NCBI GenBank assembly: GCA_949738935.1
Contig: CATJCJ010000341.1
Span: forward strand, 1 to 64,000
Reading direction: 5' to 3'
DNA from: an uncultured Eubacteriales bacterium
GTDB lineage: Bacteria > Bacillota > Clostridia > Lachnospirales > CAG-274
Length of the DNA stretch: 64,000 bases
The position numbers and the translations under genes are program-made. Below, in pieces: positions 20,404 through 30,186 of the stretch (position 1 is the first letter of the stretch; the number at the start of each line of letters is the position of its first letter). Under the pieces are notes generated by a model, which worked only from the letters and a program-made list of their open reading frames with translations, was not told the origin of the DNA and did no database searches.

Positions 20404-22386
20404 TTATGTCTCCAAAATTTTTTTAAGTTCAATAATTTCATCTCTTAGCTGAGCTGCCCTTTCAAATTGTAAATCAGCGGCTGACTGACGCATTTCTTTT
20501 TGCATTTTAGAGATAACCTTTTCAAGCTCACTTTTGCTCATAGACTCAGGGTCTTTATCAAGTCCCATACCTTTCTTTTCCTCAACAGAAACAGTAGCCT
20601 TTATAATATCGTGAACCTTTTTAACAATAGTTTTAGGAATAATTCCGTGTTCCCTATTGTAATCTTCTTGAATATTTCTTCTCCTGTTTGTCTCAGAAAT
20701 TGCCCTGCGCATAGAATCTGTTATAGAATCCGCATACATAATAACTCTGCCCTCAGAATTTCTTGCCGCCCGTCCAATAATCTGAATAAGCGATGTTTCT
20801 GAACGTAAAAACCCCTCTTTGTCGGCATCAAGGATAGCAATAAGTGAAACCTCAGGAATATCCAATCCCTCTCTCAAAAGATTTATACCCACAAGAACAT
20901 CAAAAACATTCATACGCAAATCTCTAATAATTTCCAGCCTTTCAAGGGTATCAATATCAGAGTGAAGATATTTAACTCTAATTCCATTTTCACGTAAATA
21001 ATCTGTCAAATCCTCAGCCATTTTTTTTGTAAGCGTAGTAATAAGTACCTTTTGACTTTTCTCAATTACAGAGTTTATCTCACCAATCAGATTATCTATC
21101 TGACCATTAACAGGTCTTATATCAATTTCAGGGTCAAGAAGACCTGTGGGCCGAATAATCTGTTCTGCTGTATTTTCGGAATGAGCGTTTTCATATTTAG
21201 AGGGGGTCGCCGAAACAAAAAGTATCTGATTAATTTTTTCCTCAAACTCAGTAAATTTAAGGGGTCTGTTGTCAAGAGCCGACGGCAGCCTAAAACCAAA
21301 ATCAACAAGACTTGTTTTTCTAGACCTATCCCCCTCATACATTCCTCCGATTTGAGGAATAGTAACATGAGACTCATCAACAATAATAAGAAAATCATCA
21401 GGAAAATAATCAATAAGAGTATGAGGCGTACTTCCGGCGGCTCTTCCTGAGAGATGCCTTGAATAATTCTCAATACCAGAGCAAAAACCCATTTCCGTCA
21501 TCATTTCAATATCATAATTTGTTCTTTGAGAAAGTCTTTGAGCCTCAAGAAGTTTATCCTCACGTTTAAGTTCATCAACTCTTTCGTCAAGCTCTTGCTC
21601 AATTCTTCTAATAGCAGCGGTCATTTTTTCCTTTCCGATAACATAGTGAGAAGCTGGATAAATACATATATGTTCTCTAAGACCTTTAACTTTGCCTGTT
21701 AAAACATCAATTTCCGTTATTCTGTCAACCTCATCACCAAAAAACTCAATTCTATAAGCATACTCAGATGAATCCGCTGGAAATACCTCAACAACATCAC
21801 CGCGAACCCTAAAAGTCCCTCGAACAAAATTCATATCATTTCTATTATATTGTATATCGACAAGTTTTCTAAGAATATCATCCCTATCTTTAACCATACC
21901 GGGACGAAGCGAAATAACCATCTCATTATAATCAATAGGGTCACCCAAACCATATATACAAGAGACACTGGCCACAATAATAACATCTTTTCTCTCAAAT
22001 AAAGCCGCTGTCGCGGAATGTCGTAATTTATCAATCTCATCATTAACAGAAGAATCTTTTTCAATATAAGTATCAGTTTGCGGAACATAAGCCTCTGGCT
22101 GATAATAGTCATAATATGATACGAAATACTCAACAGCGTTTTCAGGAAAAAATTCTTTAAACTCATTATAAAGCTGAGCGGCAAGAGTTTTATTATGAGC
22201 GATAATCAAAGTAGGCTTATTCAATTTCTGAATAATATTTGCCATAGTAAAAGTTTTTCCAGAACCTGTGACGCCAAGAAGCGTCTGAAATTTTTTTCCG
22301 TCAATAAATCCTTGAGAAAGAGTTTCAATAGCCCGCGGCTGGTCACCGGTAGGTTTAAATTTAGAAACAACCTTAAATTGGTCCAT
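20404..22386 (-). CDS. uvrB: excinuclease ABC subunit UvrB
   Basis: [43 protein letters not shown]-terminal UVR motif. Confidence 0.98.
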   Translation of the reverse strand: MDQFKVVSKFKPTGDQPRAIETLSQGFIDGKKFQTLLGVTGSGKTFTMANIIQKLNKPTLIIAHNKTLAAQLYNEFKEFFPENAVEYFVSYYDYYQPEAYVPQTDTYIEKDSSVNDEIDKLRHSATAALFERKDVIIVASVSCIYGLGDPIDYNEMVISLRPGMVKDRDDILRKLVDIQYNRNDMNFVRGTFRVRGDVVEVFPADSSEYAYRIEFFGDEVDRITEIDVLTGKVKGLREHICIYPASHYVIGKEKMTAAIRRIEQELDERVDELKREDKLLEAQRLSQRTNYDIEMMTEMGFCSGIENYSRHLSGRAAGSTPHTLIDYFPDDFLIIVDESHVTIPQIGGMYEGDRSRKTSLVDFGFRLPSALDNRPLKFTEFEEKINQILFVSATPSKYENAHSENTAEQIIRPTGLLDPEIDIRPVNGQIDNLIGEINSVIEKSQKVLITTLTKKMAEDLTDYLRENGIRVKYLHSDIDTLERLEIIRDLRMNVFDVLVGINLLREGLDIPEVSLIAILDADKEGFLRSETSLIQIIGRAARNSEGRVIMYADSITDSMRRAISETNRRRNIQEDYNREHGIIPKTIVKKVHDIIKATVSVEEKKGMGLDKDPESMSKSELEKVISKMQKEMRQSAADLQFERAAQLRDEIIELKKILET

Positions 22387-22414
22387 AAATTCACCTCATA
22401 AAATAATAATCAAT

Positions 22415-22534
22415 TAAAGTGTATCTAAAAACTCATTCCAACTGTTAAAAATATATTAAACCTTATTTTTCAAAGATTATTTTTATTCTATCAAAAACGA
22501 AATATCCAAAACTTAATTTTTAAATACACTCTTA
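22415..22534. mobile_element. possible degenerate MITE-like element F2 (~120 bp)
   Basis: TAAAGTGTATCTAAAAACTC ... AATTTTTAAATACACTCTTA, imperfect inverted ends resembling F1 ends. Confidence 0.4.
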
Positions 22535-22691
22535 TTTTAAAACTGTGAGCACCGCTCACACCAATATACACCTTATCATATTTTACCATATTTATAGATT
22601 TTATACAATCACACCAATCAAAAATTTACAAAAATAATCACAAGAATATAATTTTTTTAAAAGGCTATATTACGAGCAATTCCAAAACAAA

Positions 22692-22727
22692 ACTCCCTTA
22701 ACATAGAAAAATCTATATTAAGGGAGT
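22692..22727 (-). terminator. strong hairpin at the 3' end of the flagellar operon
   Basis: ACTCCCTTAACATAG-aaaaat-CTATaTTAAGGGAGT. Confidence 0.65.
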
Positions 22728-22777
22728 AAAAATACAAAAATAAAATCATAAGATATTACCAAAATAATTAATATAAA

Positions 22778-23401
22778 CTAATTTCTTGGAACCTTTGTCA
22801 AAATATCTGTCAAAGTGTCAAAATCAATACCTTTAGGAATTTTATAATTTCCGGTTCTTATATTCTTTGTTTTTTTATTATTAATCAAATACTTCTCATA
22901 CTCTTCAGGATTATCAATAAGACCTTTGTCAGCCAAAATACGGCTCACTTTTTTAGCGTTACTTCCGGAATTTATTTTAACATCAATAAAATTATTTTGT
23001 ATCTCACTTGTGTTCTCACTTACACTTTCACTCATACCCTCACTTGCTTTTTCGGTAGAATTCAAAGTAAGGTCAGCTGATTCCGGCTCATTATTCAAAA
23101 CTTCAGTCATACTTTCATGAGACATAGAAAAATCCTCAAAATTATCATAAGTAACAATCAAAGATGTTTCAGATTCATATTTATCAAGAGAAGAAGATTC
23201 TGTTTCACTTGAACTCTCTGTCATTTCCAAAAAAAACTCATCAGAAACATATTCCATACCAAGTTCTTTTGCCTTTTGTTCAATCTCCTCTTTTGTTAAT
23301 TCCGAAGAACCAATGTCCGAAACACCATAAACAATCCAAATAACAATTACAGAAAAAATAATACCTATTCCCAGCCCCAAAACAAAATCCCTTTTATCCA
23401 T
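22778..23401 (-). CDS. membrane-anchored MltG/YceG-like protein (LysM-like region only)
   Basis: N-term TM, low-complexity S/E/T linker, VKINSGSNAKKVSRILADKGLIDNPEEYEKYLI..GNYKIPKG. Confidence 0.6.
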   Translation of the reverse strand: MDKRDFVLGLGIGIIFSVIVIWIVYGVSDIGSSELTKEEIEQKAKELGMEYVSDEFFLEMTESSSETESSSLDKYESETSLIVTYDNFEDFSMSHESMTEVLNNEPESADLTLNSTEKASEGMSESVSENTSEIQNNFIDVKINSGSNAKKVSRILADKGLIDNPEEYEKYLINNKKTKNIRTGNYKIPKGIDFDTLTDILTKVPRN

Positions 23402-23410
23402 ACAACAACA

Positions 23411-23884
23411 TCACCTTGCCTTTCCAAGTTCCAAAATAAGTTTAACTTCCCCCTGACCCATATCAAGAGCCTTAGATATTTCAGAAACCGAAAGACCTTG
23501 TGACCGCATATTTTTAATTTTCTCAAAATTAGGATTTTTAAAAACATTCCTCACAGGTAAGTCCTCAGACTCAAAATGACTATTAGAATCAGCTCTAAAA
23601 TCAACTTTTTCTCTTTTTTCTTTCATATCGTCAATCATTTGATATAAAAACAAAAGTTCTTGATATTTCTCCTCAAATTCCTGAAATACATTTGAGGACA
23701 TTTTACTAAGTTGTTCAATAGCGTTATCAGCGTCATCAATAGCTTGTTTAATAAGCTGTACTGAAGCGTTAACCTCAAAATAATCATCGGTTTTATTTTC
23801 AGTTTTTTTACGGCTAAAACAAGCGAAAACAACCAATCCAATTCCAATAAGTATTAATAATGTCAATATAATATAAAATAACAT
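23411..23884 (-). CDS. single-TM protein with C-terminal HTH-like segment (DUF6115-like)
   Basis: N-terminal TM, coiled coil, C-term MRSQGLSVSEISKALDMGQGEVKLILELGK. Confidence 0.6.
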   Translation of the reverse strand: MLFYIILTLLILIGIGLVVFACFSRKKTENKTDDYFEVNASVQLIKQAIDDADNAIEQLSKMSSNVFQEFEEKYQELLFLYQMIDDMKEKREKVDFRADSNSHFESEDLPVRNVFKNPNFEKIKNMRSQGLSVSEISKALDMGQGEVKLILELGKAR

Positions 23885-23927
23885 TTTTATCTCCTTAAAA
23901 CTAATAGAACACTACAAAAATAAATCC

Positions 23928-24230
23928 TTATATACTCACATCAAAAAGACTGGTACTTTTATTTTTTTTAGCTTTTGTTTCCTCATTTTTTTTCTGACTC
24001 TTTTTTTTGCCTTTATATTGACCTTTATTTCCGCCCTGACCATCTTTAATATCATTTTCCTCAGACTTATTAGTTTGGTTTATCTGGCTTGCGCTTTGTT
24101 GAACCTGTTGCTGAAACTCAGAATTAAAAGCCTGTTGCTGCGCGTCGTATCTTTGATTTTGATTATTATAATTATTAACTTCTGTTGTTCTGTTCATCAT
24201 AAGCTGCAAATCAATAGGTTGAATAGCCAT
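23928..24230 (-). CDS. small Q/K-rich protein of flagellar operon
   Basis: MAIQPIDLQLMMNRTTEV...; RBS aaggtgat before ATG at 24230; longer ORF-track start not supported. Confidence 0.55.
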   Translation of the reverse strand: MAIQPIDLQLMMNRTTEVNNYNNQNQRYDAQQQAFNSEFQQQVQQSASQINQTNKSEENDIKDGQGGNKGQYKGKKKSQKKNEETKAKKNKSTSLFDVSI

Positions 24231-24296
24231 AAAATCACCTTCTTCAAATAATATAAGAGCCAAAAACTTCTTTACATTCGCCAAACAATTAACCGA

Positions 24297-25691
24297 CTAA
24301 ACTAAAGCTCCGATAGAAACCTTACCCTTGTTATTAATCAAGGAACAATGTTGAATATCATCTCTGACATACATAACAGCATCATTAATAGTAACCTTAA
24401 CCCCTGAATAAATAATATTACTTGCGGAAACCCTGCCATTTTTCTGTTTAAGCCTTGGAAAAATAGTTTCAACTTTTTTCTGGCTTTCATTAATTTTAGA
24501 TTTAAGAATAATTTTAGACCTTATAGCGTCCATAAGCATTTTCTTCTTATCATTTGTAAGTTTTGAAACATCAGTTTTCTGAAGAACATTTATAACTTTC
24601 TCATTAGATTTAAACTGTTCATTAAATTTCTCAATATCAGCTACAGCCTGTTTATATTCCTCAAGCTGAACAGGGTCAACACCAACCTCAAGCTCAGTAA
24701 CCGTTGCCATATTAGAGCCAATAACTTTAGCGTCTATTTTATTCCCAACAATAGCTTTTCCTCCAACAAAAAGACCTCTTTTTCCAACAAGCTTTAAAAT
24801 ACCGCCGCAGCGCACATTACTGTGCATAATAGAATTAGCGGTTATATTTCCTCCCGCGGAAATTGTACTGCTTTCAATAAAATTAGCGTTGATATCACCC
24901 GCAGCCTCAATAACAGCCTTGCCTCCGCCTTGAACACCCTTCATAAGCAGTATATTCCCCTTCGCTTTAATTGTGGCGCCCTCAACAGAGCCCTCAATCT
25001 CAACATCAGCGCCGGCATTTATAGTAAATCCCGATAAAACCGAGCCCTTAACAACAATAGTTCCCAAGAATTCAACATTTCCCGTAGAGTTATCGACATC
25101 TCCCGTAATCTCAAGAATAGGAAATACACTAACCCTTCCATCCATATAAAAAATTCTTCCGCTTATTTCAGAAATAAGCGTAACACCATCCTCAAGAACT
25201 TTAGTATTTTTTCCTTTTGGAAGAGCGGGCGCCTTTTTGGCTTTTTCAGCCGGAATACTTTTTCCAAGAACATTCATGCCATCATTTCCGGGAACAGCCG
25301 GATGAGCGATAGCGAGGGTTTGTTTCTCAACAGCGGTTTCAAAAAGATTCAAATTTCTGTAATCAACCGAACCGTCAGCAAGTTCTTTTGGCTGAAGACT
25401 CTTTTTATCCGTTGTAAAAAAATAATCAATATATCCGTCAACACCTTTTGTCGGTTCATCACCTTTGGCAACATCATACCATACGCCATATTGTTTATCA
25501 TTAATAAGTTTTTCAATATAATCGTCATCTATACCATATCTTATGCCATAACCATTCAAAGTTCTTATAACATCAGCTTTTGAAAGAAACTTACCTTCAT
25601 TAACGGGCTCATTGAAAATTATAGATACTTTCATTTTATTATCGGCAATGTCCAAATCAATACTTTCATTTTTTGATATATTCTCATCCAT
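24297..25691 (-). CDS. DUF342/FapA family polymerising protein
   Basis: NAGADVEIEGSVEGATIKAKGNILLMKGVQGGGKAVIEAAGDINANFIESSTISAGGNI beta-helix pattern. Confidence 0.88.
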   Translation of the reverse strand: MDENISKNESIDLDIADNKMKVSIIFNEPVNEGKFLSKADVIRTLNGYGIRYGIDDDYIEKLINDKQYGVWYDVAKGDEPTKGVDGYIDYFFTTDKKSLQPKELADGSVDYRNLNLFETAVEKQTLAIAHPAVPGNDGMNVLGKSIPAEKAKKAPALPKGKNTKVLEDGVTLISEISGRIFYMDGRVSVFPILEITGDVDNSTGNVEFLGTIVVKGSVLSGFTINAGADVEIEGSVEGATIKAKGNILLMKGVQGGGKAVIEAAGDINANFIESSTISAGGNITANSIMHSNVRCGGILKLVGKRGLFVGGKAIVGNKIDAKVIGSNMATVTELEVGVDPVQLEEYKQAVADIEKFNEQFKSNEKVINVLQKTDVSKLTNDKKKMLMDAIRSKIILKSKINESQKKVETIFPRLKQKNGRVSASNIIYSGVKVTINDAVMYVRDDIQHCSLINNKGKVSIGALV

Positions 25692-25708
25692 AAGAAATCC
25701 CTCCCAAT

Positions 25709-26473
25709 TTAATTCAAAAACAAAATAGATTTATATTTTCCAAGTTTATTTTGAAGTTTAACAACAGCCTTTGAATGTATCTGAGAAATTCTAGATTCCG
25801 ATACACTCATTATTTTACTTATCTCCTTAAGAGTAAGTTCCTCAAAATAATACAATGTAACAACTTTTTTTTCTTTTTCAGTAAGCTGGTTAATAGCGTC
25901 AATAAGAATAGCCTTAACTTCTTTTTTCTCATATGTTAAATCGGGAGAATCCGCTTTCGCCTCAACAACATCAGAAACAATAACATCTTTATTTGAATCA
26001 ACATAATCATCAAGAGAAATCAAAGACGATGCAACCGATTTTTGCATAACATCTTTAACATCATCAACAGAAATATTCATTTTCTCCGCGATTTCCTCAT
26101 AAGAGGGAGTTCTGCCAAGCTCAGCCTCAAGAGAAGAATAAATTTTATCAAGCTGTTTACTTTTCTGCCGTAAAGTTCTCGGAACCCAGTCAAGCCTCCT
26201 AATATTATCAATAATTTCTCCTCTTATCCTCAAAGAAGCGTATGTTTCAAATTTAACACCTTTATCGGGATTAAATTTGTCAATAGCGTCTATAAGCCCA
26301 AATATACCATAACTTATAAGGTCCTCATAATCAACATATTGACCGATATGAATACTTATTCTTCCGGCGACAAGTTTAACAAGAGAAGCGTACTCAAGTA
26401 TAAGCTTTTCTTTAATTAAAGGCTCTTTTGAAATTCTGTAAGATTGCCATAAAGTTTCTTTGTTTTCAGCCAT
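25709..26473 (-). CDS. fliA: flagellar sigma factor FliA/SigD
   Basis: DLISYGIFGLIDAIDKFNPDKGVKFETYASLRIRGEIIDNIRRLDWVPRTLRQKSKQ; start ATG 26473 with RBS gaggtg. Confidence 0.95.
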   Translation of the reverse strand: MAENKETLWQSYRISKEPLIKEKLILEYASLVKLVAGRISIHIGQYVDYEDLISYGIFGLIDAIDKFNPDKGVKFETYASLRIRGEIIDNIRRLDWVPRTLRQKSKQLDKIYSSLEAELGRTPSYEEIAEKMNISVDDVKDVMQKSVASSLISLDDYVDSNKDVIVSDVVEAKADSPDLTYEKKEVKAILIDAINQLTEKEKKVVTLYYFEELTLKEISKIMSVSESRISQIHSKAVVKLQNKLGKYKSILFLN

Positions 26474-26498
26474 TAACACCTCTCCCATTCAAAGTATT

Positions 26499-26777
26499 TT
26501 AAATCATTTGTTCTTCTTCATTTTCAGCGGAAACCTCAACGCCTTCCGCCTCTTCAATCTCATCAGCGTTTTCAGTATCAGAAACCGCCTTCTCCGGTTC
26601 GGGATAAAAATTTCTTACAATAAAATTTCTTACAAAAATCCCTATAATATAAAACACAACAATAGCGGTAATAATATATAAAACAGACGTATATAAAGAA
26701 TTAGACGTTATAATGCAAGAAACATTAACAGCCAAAGCCGCTATAATAGTAATATAAATATGTAACTTCTCAATCAT
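26499..26777 (-). CDS. hypothetical small membrane protein (92 aa)
   Basis: MIEKLHIYITIIAALAVNVSC..., two TM segments, acidic tail; RBS ggtgg before 26777. Confidence 0.6.
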   Translation of the reverse strand: MIEKLHIYITIIAALAVNVSCIITSNSLYTSVLYIITAIVVFYIIGIFVRNFIVRNFYPEPEKAVSDTENADEIEEAEGVEVSAENEEEQMI

Positions 26778-26790
26778 AAGTTCCACCGCC

Positions 26791-27285
26791 TTATATAACA
26801 TAAGTTCCGTGTCCAATAGTTTTAACGACAAGCCTGCCGTCATCCGAATAAAGTTCAATAGTCCTTCCGTAATTTGAGCCTGTATGAGTCGCGGTAATGG
26901 GAATACCATAAGCTCTCAAAATTCTGGTTGCCGCCTCAACATTTCTATCTCCGATTCTCATATTCTCATTAGTGGAATCAAAAGCGAACATTTGAGCGCC
27001 GCCCGCGATTTTCGCCTTAAGAAACTCTTTTTTAGCTCCAATAAGGCACATATCAACAATAAGTTTTCTGGTTGCCGAATCAGCGAATTTAGCAACGTTA
27101 GAATTATTTTTAATCTGTGTACTGTCAGGAAGCATAATATGAGCGAGTCCCGCTATTTTATTAATATGATCATATACCGCAATTCCGACACATGACCCAA
27201 GTCCAAGTGTTGTCAAGACGCCGGGACATCGTGTTACATTCATATCCGCCATACCCACAATAATCATTTTATCAATCGAACCCAT
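26791..27285 (-). CDS. cheD: chemoreceptor glutamine deamidase CheD
   Basis: TLGLGSCVGIAVYDHINKIAGLAHIMLPDS, KIAGGAQMF, GGRTIEL-like region. Confidence 0.93.
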   Translation of the reverse strand: MGSIDKMIIVGMADMNVTRCPGVLTTLGLGSCVGIAVYDHINKIAGLAHIMLPDSTQIKNNSNVAKFADSATRKLIVDMCLIGAKKEFLKAKIAGGAQMFAFDSTNENMRIGDRNVEAATRILRAYGIPITATHTGSNYGRTIELYSDDGRLVVKTIGHGTYVI

Positions 27286-27385
27286 TATAAATATCACTAC
27301 TCCCATTATAACAATCCGTAAAACTAACTTTCGCTACGGTTTAAGAAATGTTTAAAGAATCATCAATTAATAATAAAAATTTTTT

Positions 27386-28084
27386 CTAATCAATATTGAC
27401 TTGATAATCCATATCAAGAAATTCTCTGTCTTTTCGGGCTTTAAATCTTTGCTCAAAAAATATATATTTAAGAATTTTATCTTTTTCATCTTTGTCTAAG
27501 TCAAAAAAACGTGTTCTATATTGGTATTTAAAATTAGACTTTGGATATTCCTGTTTATGTAAAATACTGCCTTTAACAATCGCGCACTCATAATTTAAAG
27601 TTATAAAAAATTTAATATTCTCTCCCAAGTCAACATCCGCGTTCGAGAGAAAACGTATACCACCCTCTCCAAGGTCTTTAACCAACCCCTCAAAAAAACA
27701 ATTTTCCTCAGCATCAGAATTTTCTTCCGAAAATATCAAAAACCTAAGGGGCAAAACACAATCAAATCTAAAAAATTCTCGTCTTTGAATTTTTTCAATT
27801 TCAGAAATTGTTTGAACAATCATAAAATTAAAATCATTCATATAGACATATTCTTTTATAACGACACTATATTTAATAATGCCCATTTCCGTAATAAATG
27901 TAAAAGTATACTCCTCATCAACAGGAAGTTTAATAATTTTTCCATACATCATTGGTATATAAAGAAGCAGCTTTCCATCTCCATAATTTTCCTCAACCAA
28001 ACTTGTGTATTTAGCATTTTTGTCATTTTCAAGATTAAGAGAAATCTCAACTCTATTTCCTGTTTTAATAGTATATAAAGACAC
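27386..28084 (-). CDS. PilZ-domain flagellar brake protein (YcgR-like)
   Basis: QRREFFRFDCVLPLRF, DLGEGGIRFLSN PilZ motif. Confidence 0.88.
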   Translation of the reverse strand: MSLYTIKTGNRVEISLNLENDKNAKYTSLVEENYGDGKLLLYIPMMYGKIIKLPVDEEYTFTFITEMGIIKYSVVIKEYVYMNDFNFMIVQTISEIEKIQRREFFRFDCVLPLRFLIFSEENSDAEENCFFEGLVKDLGEGGIRFLSNADVDLGENIKFFITLNYECAIVKGSILHKQEYPKSNFKYQYRTRFFDLDKDEKDKILKYIFFEQRFKARKDREFLDMDYQVNID

Positions 28085-28096
28085 AATACCCGCCTC

Positions 28097-28984
28097 CTAA
28101 TTACCAAAAATATTAACCAGCCTTTTCATAAAACCTCGTATACCAGAAGTATCTGTTTCTTTTCCAACAGGAATATCCATAAGCCTGTTGCCTATCTTTT
28201 CAATAGCCTTTGTAAACTCACAATTAGGAAAGCATATTGTCGCCGGCTGCTGATGTTTAACGGCTTTAACCAAAAATCTATCATAGGGAATATATCCAAG
28301 ATTTTCTAAAGGAACTCCGAGAAACTTAGAAGATGCTCTTGATATTTTATTATATATCTCAATTCCCTCCTCATTATCGTCAACTCTGTTAACAACAATT
28401 TTAAAATCAGGAATATTTCCTCTGCTTTCCTCCTTAATTGTTTTTATAAGAGCGTAAGCGTCTGTCACTGATGTCGGCTCAGGAGTCGTAACAATAATAG
28501 TCTCATCAGACGCCTTAATAAAATTAACAACAGACTTTGAAATTCCAGCGCCTGTATCCACAATAATTATATCAGAAATAGCGTCAAGATAGGAAAAATT
28601 ATTAATAAAATAATTAAGTTGTTTTTCTGTAATATTCGAAAGCTCTTTAAGTCCCGAGCCCCCTGAAATAAATTTAATTCCCATGGGGCCATCTGTCAAA
28701 ACTTCCTCAACATCCTTTTCACCTCTAAGAACATCGGCAAGATTATATTTTGGCAAAATACCAAAAAGAACCTCAATATTTGCCAAGCCGAAATCAGCGT
28801 CAATAATAACAACTTTCTTATTAAATCTGCTAAACTGAATAGCAAGGTTTAAAGAAAAATTTGTTTTTCCAACACCGCCTTTACCGCTTGTAACAGTAAT
28901 AACTCTTGAAGAAAGCTCCGCTTTTTTATGTTCATAATTATTTTTATTAACTAAATTCCTCAAATTGTTAGCTTGGTCCATCAT
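28097..28984 (-). CDS. flhG: MinD/ParA-like ATPase FlhG
   Basis: VTSGKGGVGKTNFSLNLAIQF, DADFGLANIEVLFG; adjacent to flhF. Confidence 0.92.
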   Translation of the reverse strand: MMDQANNLRNLVNKNNYEHKKAELSSRVITVTSGKGGVGKTNFSLNLAIQFSRFNKKVVIIDADFGLANIEVLFGILPKYNLADVLRGEKDVEEVLTDGPMGIKFISGGSGLKELSNITEKQLNYFINNFSYLDAISDIIIVDTGAGISKSVVNFIKASDETIIVTTPEPTSVTDAYALIKTIKEESRGNIPDFKIVVNRVDDNEEGIEIYNKISRASSKFLGVPLENLGYIPYDRFLVKAVKHQQPATICFPNCEFTKAIEKIGNRLMDIPVGKETDTSGIRGFMKRLVNIFGN

Positions 28985-28989
28985 AGCGT

Positions 28990-30186
28990 TTACCTACTCC
29001 CTAATAAATCTTTGGCAATTTCCTCAGGTTTAATAACATCTATATCATCCGGAACATTTTGTCCGTTCGTAGCATAAGAAATTTCTTTTCCGGTTTCGTA
29101 ACAAATATTCAAAACCGAGCCAAGACATGATGTTTCATCAAGCTTAGTAAATATAATTCTAAAGTCAGCGATTTTCGAATAAGCGTCAATAATATTCAGC
29201 AAATCCTCATATTTTGTCGTAACACTCAAAACGAGATATATAATAGGGTCGGGTATAACATCCAAAAAAGATTTAAGCTCATTTAAATTCTCAGAATTCT
29301 TATGAGACCTCCCAGCCGTATCAATAAAAATAACATCATTAACAACTTTAAACTCATTTATTTTCTCAACAACATCCTCACTGTTATAAACAACCCCAAC
29401 TTCCGAATCAAGAATATCAGCGTAAGTCTTTAATTGCTCAACAGCCGCAATTCTATACGTGTCAGCCGTAATAAAGCCAACGTTCAAATGGTCTTTAAAA
29501 ATAAACTGAGAAGAAATCTTAGCGATAGTTGTTGTTTTTCCAACACCAGTAGGACCAATAAAGACAACATTTTTAGCGTAAGATTTACCTCTTTTCTCAA
29601 CTCTCAAAATTTTTGGCTCACCAAGTATGTTTATTATTCTATTATACACCACTTTTACAATTAAGTTAATATCCAAATTATCCAAATCTTCAATATTTTC
29701 AATATCTTCAAGTAAAACTTCCGAAATTTTTGGAGAAACCCCCTGCAAAGTCAGCTTTTCATAAAAAAATTGAAGCATAGCGTTATCATATTTACGAGAG
29801 CTATTAACATGATGGGATGAAACCGATAACTTAAGCATAACCTGTTCCAAAAGAACCTCTGTATCACTAAGCTTTTTTTCAAGTTCATTTATAGTCTGTC
29901 GCTGCTTTTCAATCTTCTTAGTATCTTGATTAGATTTCTCAAGAATTTTTTTATTAAAATCAGCGCCCTCATTTTTTGTTTTTTCCTCTTGAATATTATC
30001 TTTATTAGCAATGGGCTTATCCTCATAAGCGGCGGTAACCTCAACTCGAGGTTTTCTGAAAAAAGAAAATAACCCTCTTGGCTGAATTTTTTTTATATTC
30101 AAAATTACAGCGTCCATACCAAGCTCATTTTTAACCATTTCAATAGCCTGCTGTTCGGTAACAGCCTCAAATTTTTTCATTTTCAT
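28990..30186 (-). CDS. flhF: SRP-like GTPase FlhF
   Basis: FIGPTGVGKTTTIAKISSQF, ADTYRIAAVEQLKTYADIL, IDTAGRS. Confidence 0.95.
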   Translation of the reverse strand: MKMKKFEAVTEQQAIEMVKNELGMDAVILNIKKIQPRGLFSFFRKPRVEVTAAYEDKPIANKDNIQEEKTKNEGADFNKKILEKSNQDTKKIEKQRQTINELEKKLSDTEVLLEQVMLKLSVSSHHVNSSRKYDNAMLQFFYEKLTLQGVSPKISEVLLEDIENIEDLDNLDINLIVKVVYNRIINILGEPKILRVEKRGKSYAKNVVFIGPTGVGKTTTIAKISSQFIFKDHLNVGFITADTYRIAAVEQLKTYADILDSEVGVVYNSEDVVEKINEFKVVNDVIFIDTAGRSHKNSENLNELKSFLDVIPDPIIYLVLSVTTKYEDLLNIIDAYSKIADFRIIFTKLDETSCLGSVLNICYETGKEISYATNGQNVPDDIDVIKPEEIAKDLLGSR

